Assembly (NCBI GenBank): GCA_022496185.1
Contig: WTXG01000035.1
Coordinates: forward strand, 186,001 to 250,000
Reading direction: 5' to 3'
DNA: 64,000 nucleotides
Source of the DNA: Multifurca ochricompacta
Taxonomy: Eukaryota; Basidiomycota; Agaricomycetes; Russulales; Russulaceae
The translations under genes were made by a program, and so were the position numbers. The first letter of the stretch is position 1. Every line of letters begins with the position of its first letter. The notes beneath the pieces are model-generated. The model did no database searches, was not told the origin of the DNA, and worked only from the letters and a program-made list of their open reading frames with translations. Below, in pieces: positions 12,742 through 24,723 of this stretch.

Positions 12742-13345
12742 ATGACTGTGTTCAATATCGCTTCTCTTGATCAGTTCAACAGCGTCGTGAGTTTAATTCC
12801 CGTAGCATGACACCCAAAAATAAGGCAGCTAACTCACGCGTCCCCCCTCTTCTCTTCTCTTCTCCACTCCTCTTGCTCTATAGATCAATGGTGACCGCGT
12901 GTCTGTTATCTACTTCTGGGCGTACTGGTGTGGACCTTGCCGCGGAGTGACGCCGATCTTCAACAACTTTGCGGACTCCGGCTCGTTCTCTGGCGTCGAC
13001 TTTTACAGGGTTGACATTGACAATGCTCAAGATGTTGTTCAGCACGTAGGCGGGCAAACGGTTGGTTTTATTCTTGTTCTGCATGCGCACACGCGCATAA
13101 GTACATACATACATAAATATATATTGTACATTCCCCGGACCGTTAACCTACGTGCGCAACAGATACCTGGCTTTTACGCGTACCAGCGCGGTCGGAAACT
13201 CGGCGAACTTATTGGCGCTCAGGAGGCTGAGCTGCAGGTACGTAATGCAAGACATTCTCCAGAAGGAACAAGGTAGTCTAACATTATACTGCGGGGACAC
13301 CACCAGAATTTGATAGCCATCGCAGCAAGTGCGGCACAGTCTTAA
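12742..13345 (+). CDS. TRX: Thioredoxin
   Basis: Small cytosolic disulfide reductase that reduces protein disulfides and is recharged by thioredoxin reductase. Four exons (12742-12786, 12884-13060, 13163-13237, 13307-13345) join in phase 0 to 111 aa, a normal thioredoxin length. The active site YWCGPCRGVTPIF is in exon 2, followed by FYRVDIDNAQDVV. The conserved cis-proline is in IPGFYAYQRGRKLGELIGA in exon 3. The usual position of Ala in WCGPCK is kept except that Lys after the second Cys is Arg. The last exon is short (NLIAIAASAAQS, TAA at 13343-13345). There is no targeting peptide. Confidence 0.93.
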
Positions 13346-14791
13346 GCATGATCAAGCACCGAGTAAACATGATCGTTGATAGGTAATAAATGTTCCTTGC
13401 TGTTCCGTATTTCCATACTGTATATGATTTACACTTGTGTGTATTTTTTTTTTGCGGCGATTCGCACCGGATTCGACCTTGGGAGGATGACGGCTGATCG
13501 TCCCACGGTGATGGATGTGCTTTTAAGTCTCATGGATGTACGTACAATATGTTGGTGGTGCACGGGAACGAAAACTCTGCATGGTGCTACCTTTTTCCGG
13601 TACCGCATGGTGACACCTCGTAACAAAAGATCCCAACAATTCTCGAATGGAGGACAGCTTTGCGCGCGACCATGACGGGCTGCCATCCGTCAGTGGGTCT
13701 CAATTTGAATATTCCACGTTCGTCTGGAGAGCCGCGCGGACCCCCTCACGCAAAGAGTACAAGAGATAAGCCAACGGAATTGAATTTTTCGGGTGAAATC
13801 GCCTTATACTAGTATCGAGAAGTCCACTGTCTCTGTCCAGCATTCTTGAAGGGCGCGCGATATGGTCAATTACACGTAAAGAGAGAAAGCTATTAGACAT
13901 CCCAGACGGGGGTGTGAAAGCACGAGGAAAGTCGGGCAGAAGAATCGCCTCTGGCAGGAGATTGTCTCTGGGTCAGCGTCTCAGGCCAGCGCTCCGGGTT
14001 TGGACGTAAAATGAGTGCAGTGGAGCGGGACTATCAAAGTTCTGACTCGAGTTTCTGTGCGCCCATAATGTGATGGCGACGACTTCGAGAGTTTTTGCGC
14101 AGTGACTGTTTAAGCCCTGCGTTATCAGCGTAGCCCGCAAAATTCCGAAGGAATGACTTGCGCGGATTTTTTTTCCTCCTGGGGCCTGCTGCGCCTTACT
14201 GCCAGGTTGGAAACCATGAGATTATTTCGCCCTTCTGTCGGTAAATGTCCGCGAGATTTCAATGAAGTAGTTCATCAAGTGAGGTGAGGGAGGTGTCAAA
14301 GTTAATTCCAGCGCGCAAGACAAAGCTTGGCCTTCAAAGAGAAATGTCGACGAGTTTGATTCATGAGACGCCACAGAGTGGATATTTGACGACGACTGTA
14401 CCCTAGACTAGATCCAGGCTGAGAAGCTAGAAAGCACCACATATCATTTATGAGACATCAAGTTCACGATAACGAATACTCTGGAAGGTAGCAAGGTGTC
14501 GCCGGAAGAAGCGCCATGTGTAATAGGGGGCAAAGAAGGGGAGGGGAGCATTCACAGCACTCCCTCCAGTAGGTGCTATGCATCTCAATAAAACGATGCT
14601 CCCGGGATTATACCCGCTTGAGACCAATAGCATTAGCAGATACAAAGAAAAGGGATCACTTCAGTACCACCAACTACCAAACTACATCTGGATAGATTCG
14701 CCCACTCATGAGCTGAGAAAGTACGCTGTGAGATGCACCGCACCTCGTCATCAGCTACTGAAGAAACGCAATACAATATGTGAACATTCGG
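13346..14791. other. Intergenic, no gene recognised
   Basis: 1.4 kb downstream of thioredoxin up to the stop of the small minus-strand gene. A T-run occurs at 13447. Several short frames are open but none shows family motifs or a plausible intron-exon pattern. Confidence 0.55.
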
Positions 14792-15124
14792 TTAGCATCC
14801 ATGACCCTTGTCCGCCTTCTGAAGTCCAGTCGTGCCAATTTCCGCAGCTGCAGTCTGGGGATCTCCATCCTGCTGTAACGTTCGAAGGAGAAGATCCAGT
14901 CTTTCCAAAATCACGTCTATTCTGCCCTCAACATTTTGGCCGACGGAGTCTGCGCTCTCGAGCTGACGCAACAACGTTCCAACGTCCTGATCTGCATCGA
15001 CGTCGGGGATGTTAAGGGCCAGCAGCTCGCGAATGTGTTCAATGTTGTCAGATACTGGCTCTGTAGAGCCATTGACAAAGGGTAATGAGGTTGTAGTACT
15101 TGTATTTGAGCTGCTGCTGGACAT
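14792..15124 (-). CDS. Small acidic coiled-coil protein, unknown function
   Basis: A single exon encodes 110 aa. The Ser/Thr-rich N-terminus is followed by a helical core with heptad-like leucines: IRELLALNIPDVDADQ, then TLLRQLESADSV, then IDVILERLDLLLRTLQ. No signal peptide or membrane segment is visible. It starts only 66 bp from the THOC1 start codon on the opposite strand, so the two probably share a promoter. Size and coiled coil would suit a small complex subunit, but I do not recognise the family. Confidence 0.6.
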   Translation of the reverse strand: MSSSSSNTSTTTSLPFVNGSTEPVSDNIEHIRELLALNIPDVDADQDVGTLLRQLESADSVGQNVEGRIDVILERLDLLLRTLQQDGDPQTAAAEIGTTGLQKADKGHGC

Positions 15125-15190
15125 GGGAGCGACAAGTTGAGTTTAAATTAGGTCCGCGCGCGCTCCCCCCCCTCTTCACTTCACCCTTCC
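15125..15190. promoter_or_regulatory. Compact bidirectional promoter between small coiled-coil gene and THOC1
   Basis: Only 66 bp separate the two divergent start codons. The interval has a CCCCCCCTCTTC pyrimidine run and a GCGCGCGC-type GC run. No TATA box is present. Shared regulation is inferred from spacing alone. Confidence 0.5.
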
Positions 15191-17699
15191 ATGGTTCACC
15201 GCTCCCCTGACTCTGCTCTTCGCCATTTACTTCAGTCATTACCCCCTCGACCATTCCATAAAGGTGACCTTGACAAGCTCGTGTCAAATGCGCTGGAAGA
15301 TACACCTTCCAAGTTCTCGCCGGATGTAAGGAGAGGCCACTGGGAACTCGCACTCAAGAATGAGATATTCACCATCGCCGTGCGCACGCCTCATCTTTAC
15401 ACGCCACACCATTCTAATCAATTCTTTATTTTTTTTTGCCTTAGGCGGAAGAGGGAAAAGCGCTCAACGACCCGGACACCACTTATTACGATGAGCTGAA
15501 AGACAGATTGGAGCTCGTGTTGACCTTCACAGAACAAGGTCCGTATCCTTTCATCACCAATTAACAACTACTTTTACGCCCCCTACCAGATGCCTGCGAA
15601 CAAGCTTTTACATTCTCTACCCTACAGGATCTTCTCGAAACACAGACCATCTCCTCTTGCTCCCACATCTTCTCATGGATTGAGTCGCGTGCTGCCCGTC
15701 TCACTGCAGGCATGGTTCCTCAGAAAGGAAAGGCACTCGTCCTCCTTCGAACACTCAACGACCTTCTGCGCAGACTGTCCAAAATGGGATCCAATACCAT
15801 TTTTTGTGGTCGCATTCTTACTTTTCTCAGTGGCGTGTTTCCGCTCGGCGAGCGTAGCGGCGTGAACTTGCGCGGCGAATACGGGCCCGCTTGGGAAGTT
15901 GTACGGTTTCCTCGCGAAAAAGAGGCATGTGATGAGAAAGCAGATGGTCGAACGGAGGTGAAGTCGGACGATGCTATGACCGTCGATGAAGTACCCACTG
16001 GAAAGCCTACTACATCACCAAAGTCAGCGATGGAGATGATCGAGAAGAAAGAAGGCGAGTTAATAATACTGTCTACATTTTCTACCAACGCTCAACGTGT
16101 CTTCAGATCTATACAATACATTCTGGTCTCTTCAACTCCCTTTCTCCAAACCGTCACTGTTCGCTTTACCACAGACCTTCAACGACTTTCAGGAAGCGGT
16201 TAATAAGGTACTACCCGTAATTAAAGAGGCGACTGTCAAAGAACGCGCTCTCACGGGCAGTCGTACTATTATGACCGGTGCTGCAGCAGCGAACCCACTG
16301 AAACGAAAGCGGGAGACGGAACAGAATACAGAACAACCCCCAAGTAAGGAATACTTCTTCGCCAAGTTCCTGACGAGTCCCGATCTACTCGACCTCGAAG
16401 TACGCCCACATTCATTTTAGCTTGATCGCAAATTGACAGTTGACGCCCTGCTCAGATCGCGGACACTCACTTCCGAAGACAGTTCCTATTTCAGTTGCTT
16501 GTGCTACTTCACCACTTGCAGACGTTCACAAAGGAGGCAAAGGCATCCTGGGTCTCCTCGCGCAATCGCTCACTTCAGATGGATTTCACGCTTGAAGACG
16601 ACGCCGTGCAATGGGTCTCTGACACAATAGCACGGGGATATGAGGAACTCAGGCAGACCGCTCCCGCAGGCCGAGTGTTTGCAGATGCAGTTGCAGGAGT
16701 GCTGGAGCGGGAGCGTAATTGGGTGCGGTGGAAGAACGATCTCTGTTCTCCATTCGACCGCGAGCGTGAACCGGGCCCTGGTCTAGAAGAGGTCACCCGT
16801 TCGAAAAGGGAAGAAATGCACACGGAAGCAGAAGAATGGCCACACTCACTTGGTTCAGCTCCCCTGACGGAGATCTGGGAGATGGGTTACAGAGGTCTTG
16901 CCGATCTGGAGAACTCATTCCAGTATGTATATTTGAAGTCAATGAGGTATCAATTTCGGCTGATATGATTATGGTGAGACCCGGGGACGTGAAGGAGTTT
17001 GTAAAGAAAATCAAGCTGGAAGACAAGCGGATTGAGATGCGCAAGAAGACGCTTGCACGTCAAGGGGAGCGGATGGCGGCGGCACGTGCTAAAGCAGCAG
17101 CAACGGCAACAGCAACGGCAACAGCAACAGGGTCAAGCGGGTCGACGGCAAGCGCACAGGAAGATGGTGTGGAGCAGAACAATCCTTCCAATTTAGGTAG
17201 TACGCTACATCCTTCACTTCCAGCGAAACCGGGATCGGGGTCACCTGGTAAAGTGTCGGATGATGATTCTCAAACGCAAGGCACGCCGACAGCTGTCTCG
17301 CCAACACCTCCACGTGGGCCTGTGGGGGTAGATGGAATAGCGACAGCAGGAGCGGTGGTCGCGGCAACACGTGTGGTGACCGCTGGAGACGAACAGATCG
17401 CGAAGCTTGAAGAGGTAAGGTTTCCTAAGCTACCCCTCCCCTCACGGGATAATCTAACATATATTACCTTTTTTTAGAACAAGCAACGTTGGGCATGGCT
17501 TGCCCTGCGGACGGCGCGTGATCAGCACCTGGGGCAGTTCGCAAAGATCGGGGTGGGTGACATCGTGGCGCTGGCTGGGGAAATTGAACGGGAGCGCGAG
17601 GCACGGGAGAGTGGAGTGGGGCAGGACGTGGTGGTAAAAGCTGGGAATGAAGTAGCATCCGGGAAAGACGGGGAGGGTGATGTGAAAATGGAGGGGTGA
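15191..17699 (+). CDS. THOC1: THO complex subunit 1 / Hpr1 (mRNA export, transcription elongation)
   Basis: Core subunit of THO, which packages nascent mRNA and feeds it to the TREX export pathway in the nucleus. The exon after 15710 encodes [18 protein letters not shown] and [18 protein letters not shown], the diagnostic THOC1 block. Later exons encode [29 protein letters not shown], and [20 protein letters not shown], all in family order. The final exon (17478-17699) encodes [17 protein letters not shown]. The animal C-terminal death domain is absent, as expected in fungi. One intron (16055-16106) has a GC donor: only GAAG|gc...ag|AT restores the frame. The last intron and last exon lie inside the left arm of a large inverted repeat, so the 3' end is duplicated in reverse at 20.85-21.1 kb. 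An Ala-Thr run (about 17090-17130) is low complexity. Confidence 0.9.
16055..16106 (+). other. GC-AG intron in THOC1
   Basis: The 52-bp intron begins GCGAGT and ends TTCAG. Joining at these sites gives E-K-K-E-D-L-Y-N-T-F-W, matching the THOC1 family at LYNTFW. The nearby GT (16059-16060) puts the downstream exon out of frame. Confidence 0.78.
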
Positions 17700-18284
17700 G
17701 GTCCATATTGTTTCGACTTGTGCATGACAATCTGAGAGTAGATTATTGCTCGGACTCGAAATTTCTCTGACTCGACATGCCTCGCTGTGGGTGACCAGGC
17801 GATGAGATGTCAAGAGGATCAAGAATTACAAGTACATTGACAACTAAAAGAGGGTCAATTCGACGTAGCCGTCCAAATTACCCACCACTCGGGAACGAAA
17901 TGCTCTAGGAAGCAGCCACATCATGTAAATTTACACGAGCAAACTCGCTTGTGGTGACATGTCAGAATGGAACATGTCATTAGCAGCTGAGAAGTCAATA
18001 CTGAGAAGAAGGGAGTACCGGCTCATGAAACGCATGATTTTTGAGTTTGCACTATGTACTTGGAAGATGCATGCCAAGATACCAGATGGCCCAGATGGCT
18101 GGCTGCACAGAGCACGAGTGGAACAAGGGGGGGAGAACGCAATGGCGACAATGACGGGCTCCACTCAAGGCTCATTCAAGATTGGGAAAAGCGCAAAACG
18201 CTACGACCTAGCCAATTTCAACCACGCAAGCGAATGTCCGATTACTCTCAAACGAAGCGCACAGAGATTTGATGGGGTTTGGAG

Positions 18285-18292
18285 TATAAAAG
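18285..18292 (+). promoter_or_regulatory. TATA box of secreted-peptide gene 1
   Basis: TATAAAAG in the context GGAGTATAAAAGGG, 74 bp before the ATG at 18366. The same spacing (about 75-90 bp) recurs in the other family members. Confidence 0.75.
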
Positions 18293-18365
18293 GGCAACAA
18301 GTGGGTTGTCAGAAATGGCATTGGTGTTCCATCCATCTGAGCCAATTCTATCCATTGCGAGCACA

Positions 18366-18577
18366 ATGCAGTTCCTTAAATCCATTATTGCTCTTTCTCT
18401 TGCTGCTTTTGTGCTTGCTGCTCCGGCGGTACAAGCTGAGAAGAGGCTTGTTGGTAAGGCGTGCTTTAAAGTCAATCCCCCACTCTGCACAAGTTGATTT
18501 ATTCTGACATAGATGTTGACGCTGATATTGATGTTGACGCTGATGTTGATGTTGACGCCCTTGTTGACATTGCGTAG
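18366..18577 (+). CDS. Small secreted peptide precursor, family member 1 (left repeat arm)
   Basis: Two exons (18366-18453 and 18513-18577) encode 50 aa. Exon 1 is a signal peptide, MQFLKSIIALSLAAFVLAAP, then a dibasic EKR site of the Kex2 type. The intron is 59 bp (GTAAGG...CATAG, phase 1). Exon 2 encodes an acidic tail of alternating Val and Asp (DVDADIDVDADVDVDA) ending DIA. The predicted mature peptide after KR is about 23 aa. It is too short for gene finders and I recognise no known family. Paralogues at 39460-39718 and 41022-41242 share the signal peptide, intron position and 3' UTR but have different tails. Secretion and Kex2 cutting are inferred from the motifs. Confidence 0.75.
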
Positions 18578-18843
18578 ACGTGTGATGGTATTGCTCTCCT
18601 GTTTAGCTCTATTCTTCGTATTATTGATTATTGACGCTCAAAGGGCAGGTTTTGGGTCAAATGCCATCGAGGTTGTAGACGGCCTGCTTTTACTGAAGAG
18701 GGTAGACGTACCGTTTTTTTATACACGGTTGCAGTTGGTGGAATAAAGATCTATAATGGCAACAAAAAGGAAAAGAAAGGATTAGGGTTGTTGTCCAATT
18801 CATATTTTGAGAGAGTCGACTTCCACTTTGTTCATTTGGGTTG

Positions 18844-19704
18844 GGTTCGCTTCCTATTTACTTATAAATGAGTTGTAGTTAGTTCTTTCCCTGTTGTCCC
18901 TCTCAATTGCCTTCTACGTTTAATGGTGGTTGTGTTGAGTGCAGTTTGAGGTTAGATAAGCGAAACTACCTTGATCCATTTCCAACAAGTTGGGCAGTCA
19001 GTTGAATTGACTCATGCGAAGTCTGGCCTTCTAAATGGTCCAGCGTGCTGTGTACAATCCCTCATTTATATAACTTGTAGAAGCCAAAGAACTGAACTGG
19101 ATCGCACTAAACCTAGTACAACTCGTCTTGGCGTGGGTATTCACAATTCACAATACCTTTGCATGTTTATGAGGCACTGTCTCTCCAATGACAGCCTCGA
19201 ATAGAGACCGACTCAGACGGGTAGTAGCGTGTCCGAACACTGCTTGGATGTTCAATACCATGGTGAAGTCAATTGACAACAGCCTGCACCACCAACGAAA
19301 TTCTCGTAGGATCTCCGAATCTTGTCGGAGGACACGACCAACGCGATTCCAATGGACCAGCGGCGGAAGAACCGCCAATAAAACATCTGCATCTACCAAT
19401 TTTCTACCGGCAAGAGCACCGTCTCATTGTAATTATCTTCAAATGAGTTAAGTGGCCTCTCGTTGCAACTCAAAACATATGCAGGCGAATTACGTTATCC
19501 TCCATCCCATTCAAGATGCCAAATTCCTATGTGCCTAGAACACCTAGAATGACTAGGCCACATTAAATTTAGTATGGAACAGGCACAGTTCAGCCATGCT
19601 AGAGATTATTATTATTATTATTATTATTATTTTTGAATCGAGTTTCATTGACGGCTAGAGATTATTGAGACAGGTCGTAAGTAACCAGGTTGATTGGAAA
19701 AAGA
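18844..19704. other. Spacer between inverted-repeat arms
   Basis: 861 bp with no recognisable gene. It is AT-rich and holds an ATT trinucleotide run at about 19605-19631. Short frames on both strands lack motifs. Confidence 0.6.
19605..19631. repeat. (ATT)n microsatellite
   Basis: About nine ATT units in the spacer of the inverted repeat. Confidence 0.9.
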
Positions 19705-19970
19705 CAACCCAAATGAACAAAGTGGAAGTCGACTCTCTCAAAATATGAATTGGACAACAACCCTAATCCTTTCTTTTCCTTTTTGTTGCCATTATAGATC
19801 TTTATTCCACCAACTGCAACCGTGTATAAAAAAACGGTACGTCTACCCTCTTCAGTAAAAGCAGGCCGTCTACAACCTCGATGGCATTTGACCCAAAACC
19901 TGCCCTTTGAGCGTCAATAATCAATAATACGAAGAATAGAGCTAAACAGGAGAGCAATACCATCACACGT

Positions 19971-20182
19971 CTACGCAATGTCAACAAGGGCGTCAACATC
20001 AACATCAGCGTCAACATCAATATCAGCGTCAACATCTATGTCAGAATAAATCAACTTGTGCAGAGTGGGGGATTGACTTTAAAGCACGCCTTACCAACAA
20101 GCCTCTTCTCAGCTTGTACCGCCGGAGCAGCAAGCACAAAAGCAGCAAGAGAAAGAGCAATAATGGATTTAAGGAACTGCAT
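19971..20182 (-). CDS. Small secreted peptide precursor, family member 1 (right repeat arm, identical copy)
   Basis: Mirror image of the gene at 18366-18577, with exons 20095-20182 and 19971-20035. It has the same TATA box (20256-20263), signal peptide, EKR site and Val-Asp tail. No base differs between the copies, so both should be functional if one is. The two genes are convergent, pointing into the spacer. Confidence 0.75.
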
Positions 20183-20848
20183 TGTGCTCGCAATGGATAG
20201 AATTGGCTCAGATGGATGGAACACCAATGCCATTTCTGACAACCCACTTGTTGCCCTTTTATACTCCAAACCCCATCAAATCTCTGTGCGCTTCGTTTGA
20301 GAGTAATCGGACATTCGCTTGCGTGGTTGAAATTGGCTAGGTCGTAGCGTTTTGCGCTTTTCCCAATCTTGAATGAGCCTTGAGTGGAGCCCGTCATTGT
20401 CGCCATTGCGTTCTCCCCCCCTTGTTCCACTCGTGCTCTGTGCAGCCAGCCATCTGGGCCATCTGGTATCTTGGCATGCATCTTCCAAGTACATAGTGCA
20501 AACTCAAAAATCATGCGTTTCATGAGCCGGTACTCCCTTCTTCTCAGTATTGACTTCTCAGCTGCTAATGACATGTTCCATTCTGACATGTCACCACAAG
20601 CGAGTTTGCTCGTGTAAATTTACATGATGTGGCTGCTTCCTAGAGCATTTCGTTCCCGAGTGGTGGGTAATTTGGACGGCTACGTCGAATTGACCCTCTT
20701 TTAGTTGTCAATGTACTTGTAATTCTTGATCCTCTTGACATCTCATCGCCTGGTCACCCACAGCGAGGCATGTCGAGTCAGAGAAATTTCGAGTCCGAGC
20801 AATAATCTACTCTCAGATTGTCATGCACAAGTCGAAACAATATGGACC

Positions 20849-21070
20849 TCACCCCTCCATTTTCACATCACCCTCCCCGTCTTTCCCGGATGCTACTTCA
20901 TTCCCAGCTTTTACCACCACGTCCTGCCCCACTCCACTCTCCCGTGCCTCACGCTCCCGTTCAATTTCTCCAGCCAGCGCCACGATGTCACCCACCCCGA
21001 TCTTTGCGAACTGCCCCAGGTGCTGGTCACGCGCCGTCCGCAGGGCAAGCCATGCCCAACGTTGCTTGTT
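20849..21070 (-). pseudogene. Duplicated last exon of THOC1, no upstream gene
   Basis: Reverse copy of the THOC1 terminal exon with its acceptor AG and part of the last intron. There is no promoter or earlier exon. Three base differences from the real exon are all third-position and synonymous (GAT/GAC, GGG/GGA, CGC/CGT). Confidence 0.85.
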
Positions 21071-21126
21071 CTAAAAAAAAGTAATATATTTTAGATTATC
21101 CCGTGAGAGGAGGGGTAGCTTAGGAA

Positions 21127-22678
21127 GATGACAAAATATTCTAGGATGCTAGAATGGCGATCATTCTGCTCAATACTTCTTCCTTGCACTAAGTTCGGCT
21201 CGTCCTCTGTATAGAATCGTGCCGCGTTTAATCGTACTCTATCAGCTGCCAAGGAGTCAAGAGGCAGGAAGGCGGACCCTCTCAACTCAGTCGGGCTGCA
21301 AGTTAGGATTTTATTGAGGTCTATCATCCCACCTGCCAAATCAGGTTGTGATCTAATTAGCAACATAACCAGCCCTCAACCAAGCTCCTTCACTCAACAG
21401 AAGTTAGGGCGCTCGCCGTCCGACCGAAGATTATCTTCCCGGGCACATGATAAAAGCTTCTGTATGACTGGCCCCACAAACATGTGATGTTAAGAAATCA
21501 ACACAAGCTAGCGAACACAAGACAGCGAGCAATGTTCGCAACAAGATGCAGCGTTCGTTGTATCTTCATGTCGCAAAAAATGACTCAAGACACTATCGGA
21601 AATGTCTTTGTCTCAATCAAGGCATCATGGCTAAGGCCTGGTAGCAAATGGTTGGCCCAAGAGGTAGCAGATACAGAATGTAGTGGCCTAATTGTTGTAG
21701 ACAAAGGACAATGGGATGACCCATGCCAAGAACGCGACGCACGTGACAAACACTTGGAGAGGCTCTGACCTGACCAATTTGCTAAATGCTTCCTCGTCAT
21801 GTGCAAGTGAGAATGGGAATTACGGCATACCGGCGCTAACCCGTCAAAGGGAAAGTTGGACAAAAGGGATGAGGAGTGGAGGAAGCGGGAAACGTAAATA
21901 AATTGATGCATAGCGCGTGTTTCTCCTCCTCCTTGGCCAGTCGTCACATGCGTTTCGCAGTCGGTGGCGGTGGTGGCGAAGTCGACGACATGGAGCCCTG
22001 TTCCAAGATTACTTTAGGTATCCAAAGTTAGAGAGAATGGGGTCCATTGGCCCATGGGGATACGTTGATCTCAAAAAAAAAAAAGATCACAAGATAAAGC
22101 GTCTAGCTTGATCGTTGCCCTAGCACCGGGAGGGAAGGGAGAGGAGAGGAGAGGACCCAATGGAAGCTACCTCATGCCTTGGGCACTTCTTTCCATGGAA
22201 CGTAGTTGTACGGGTAGAACAGCAGTTGACCCGCACGATGAAATGGACTTGGTGGCGGTGGCTCGATGATGAAGTACAACTGCGAGCTTGTTCATAACAA
22301 GGAGCGTCTCCTGTGTAGCTGCGTGGGGATGGGGCTATTCAAACATGTACTCGTGAAGCACTGACTAGCTGTGTAAAAGTAGAAGGGGAAGGAGACTCAA
22401 GCGCTGGCTGTTGCTATCGAGAAAAAAATTTCAACAAGGAGCAGGGAAAAATGGAACGACACAAGCCGATGTTGTAATAGTTCAAAAATTCAATAAAATT
22501 AAACAAAAAACAACACCGCCTGTCTTTACATTACACTCAACAAACCTTCCTTCTCATCTAATCCTGACCGTGTCGACCGCTACGGCCTCATTATAGACTA
22601 CTTAACTTATCAGCTTTCTGTTGTTCTCTCTCATACCCCTCCCCTTCTTACCCCGGCTACCGCCACTGTCATTACTAC
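21127..22678. other. Intergenic, no gene recognised
   Basis: 1.55 kb between the inverted repeat and the epimerase. The last 200 bases are pyrimidine-rich and suit a promoter. No frame here has motifs I know. Confidence 0.5.
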
Positions 22679-24305
<1,627 letters not shown>

Positions 24306-24723
24306 TTCCTTTCTTCTCCCTCCCCTTCCCCTCTCCCAAAAATGTAGATTAGAGGGGGGGAGGAGGAAGATTTGTGTTACCGGACTTCTTTGCGTGCGTA
24401 GTGCTGGGACTTTATAATACATACTTAGTGAATACGGACAGTATTATCACTTCACTCCCCTCCTTTTGCTATCAGACTGTGCTTTCTTTTTGTTTTCCAG
24501 CCAACGACCTCTCTTTCCTCTTGGATTTGGGTGAAGAGTGCCACTGTATACACGCGCGTGCATTCCCAACCTCCCCATCCGTATAAATCGTCGTCGTCAT
24601 CATCATCATCAAAAAAAAGAAAAAGTGACAAAAAAAAAGAACGGAAGTATGTGGAAAGAATAGACCAATAAACAGAGACCGAACGGATGACCAAGACAGA
24701 TAATAATCCCTCCCTTCCTTCCC
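24306..24723. other. Intergenic between convergent genes
   Basis: 3' flanks of the epimerase (+) and the membrane protein (-). A TCATCATCATC run with A-runs lies at about 24593-24635. No gene is seen. Confidence 0.55.

Larger units (their letters stand above)
17422..18843 (+). repeat. Left arm of 1,422-bp inverted repeat
   Basis: Bases 17422-18843 are the reverse complement of 19705-21126. Every paired coordinate sums to 38548, so there is no net indel. By eye I find six mismatches, all in the outer 280 bases (17422-17700), and none in the remaining roughly 1.14 kb. The arm includes the THOC1 last intron and last exon and a complete small secreted-peptide gene. Confidence 0.95.
19705..21126 (-). 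repeat. Right arm of 1,422-bp inverted repeat
   Basis: Reverse complement of 17422-18843, about 99.6% identical. It carries an identical secreted-peptide gene on the minus strand and a headless copy of the THOC1 last exon. The outer boundary (21126) falls within the copied THOC1 intron. I see no target-site duplication or transposon ends. Confidence 0.95.

Noticed and set aside
17454..17822. Minus-strand frame opposite the THOC1 last exon, repeated at 20726-21094
   Set aside because: It is the antisense shadow of a real coding exon and is biased accordingly.
17959..18507. 182-codon open frame present identically in both inverted-repeat arms (also 20041-20589)
   Set aside because: It overlaps the promoter and exon 1 of the peptide gene in another frame, has no motifs, and is identical only because the arms are identical.
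17422..21126. Inverted repeat as a DNA transposon with giant terminal repeats
   Set aside because: No transposase in the spacer, no target-site duplication, and one arm end lies inside a THOC1 intron.
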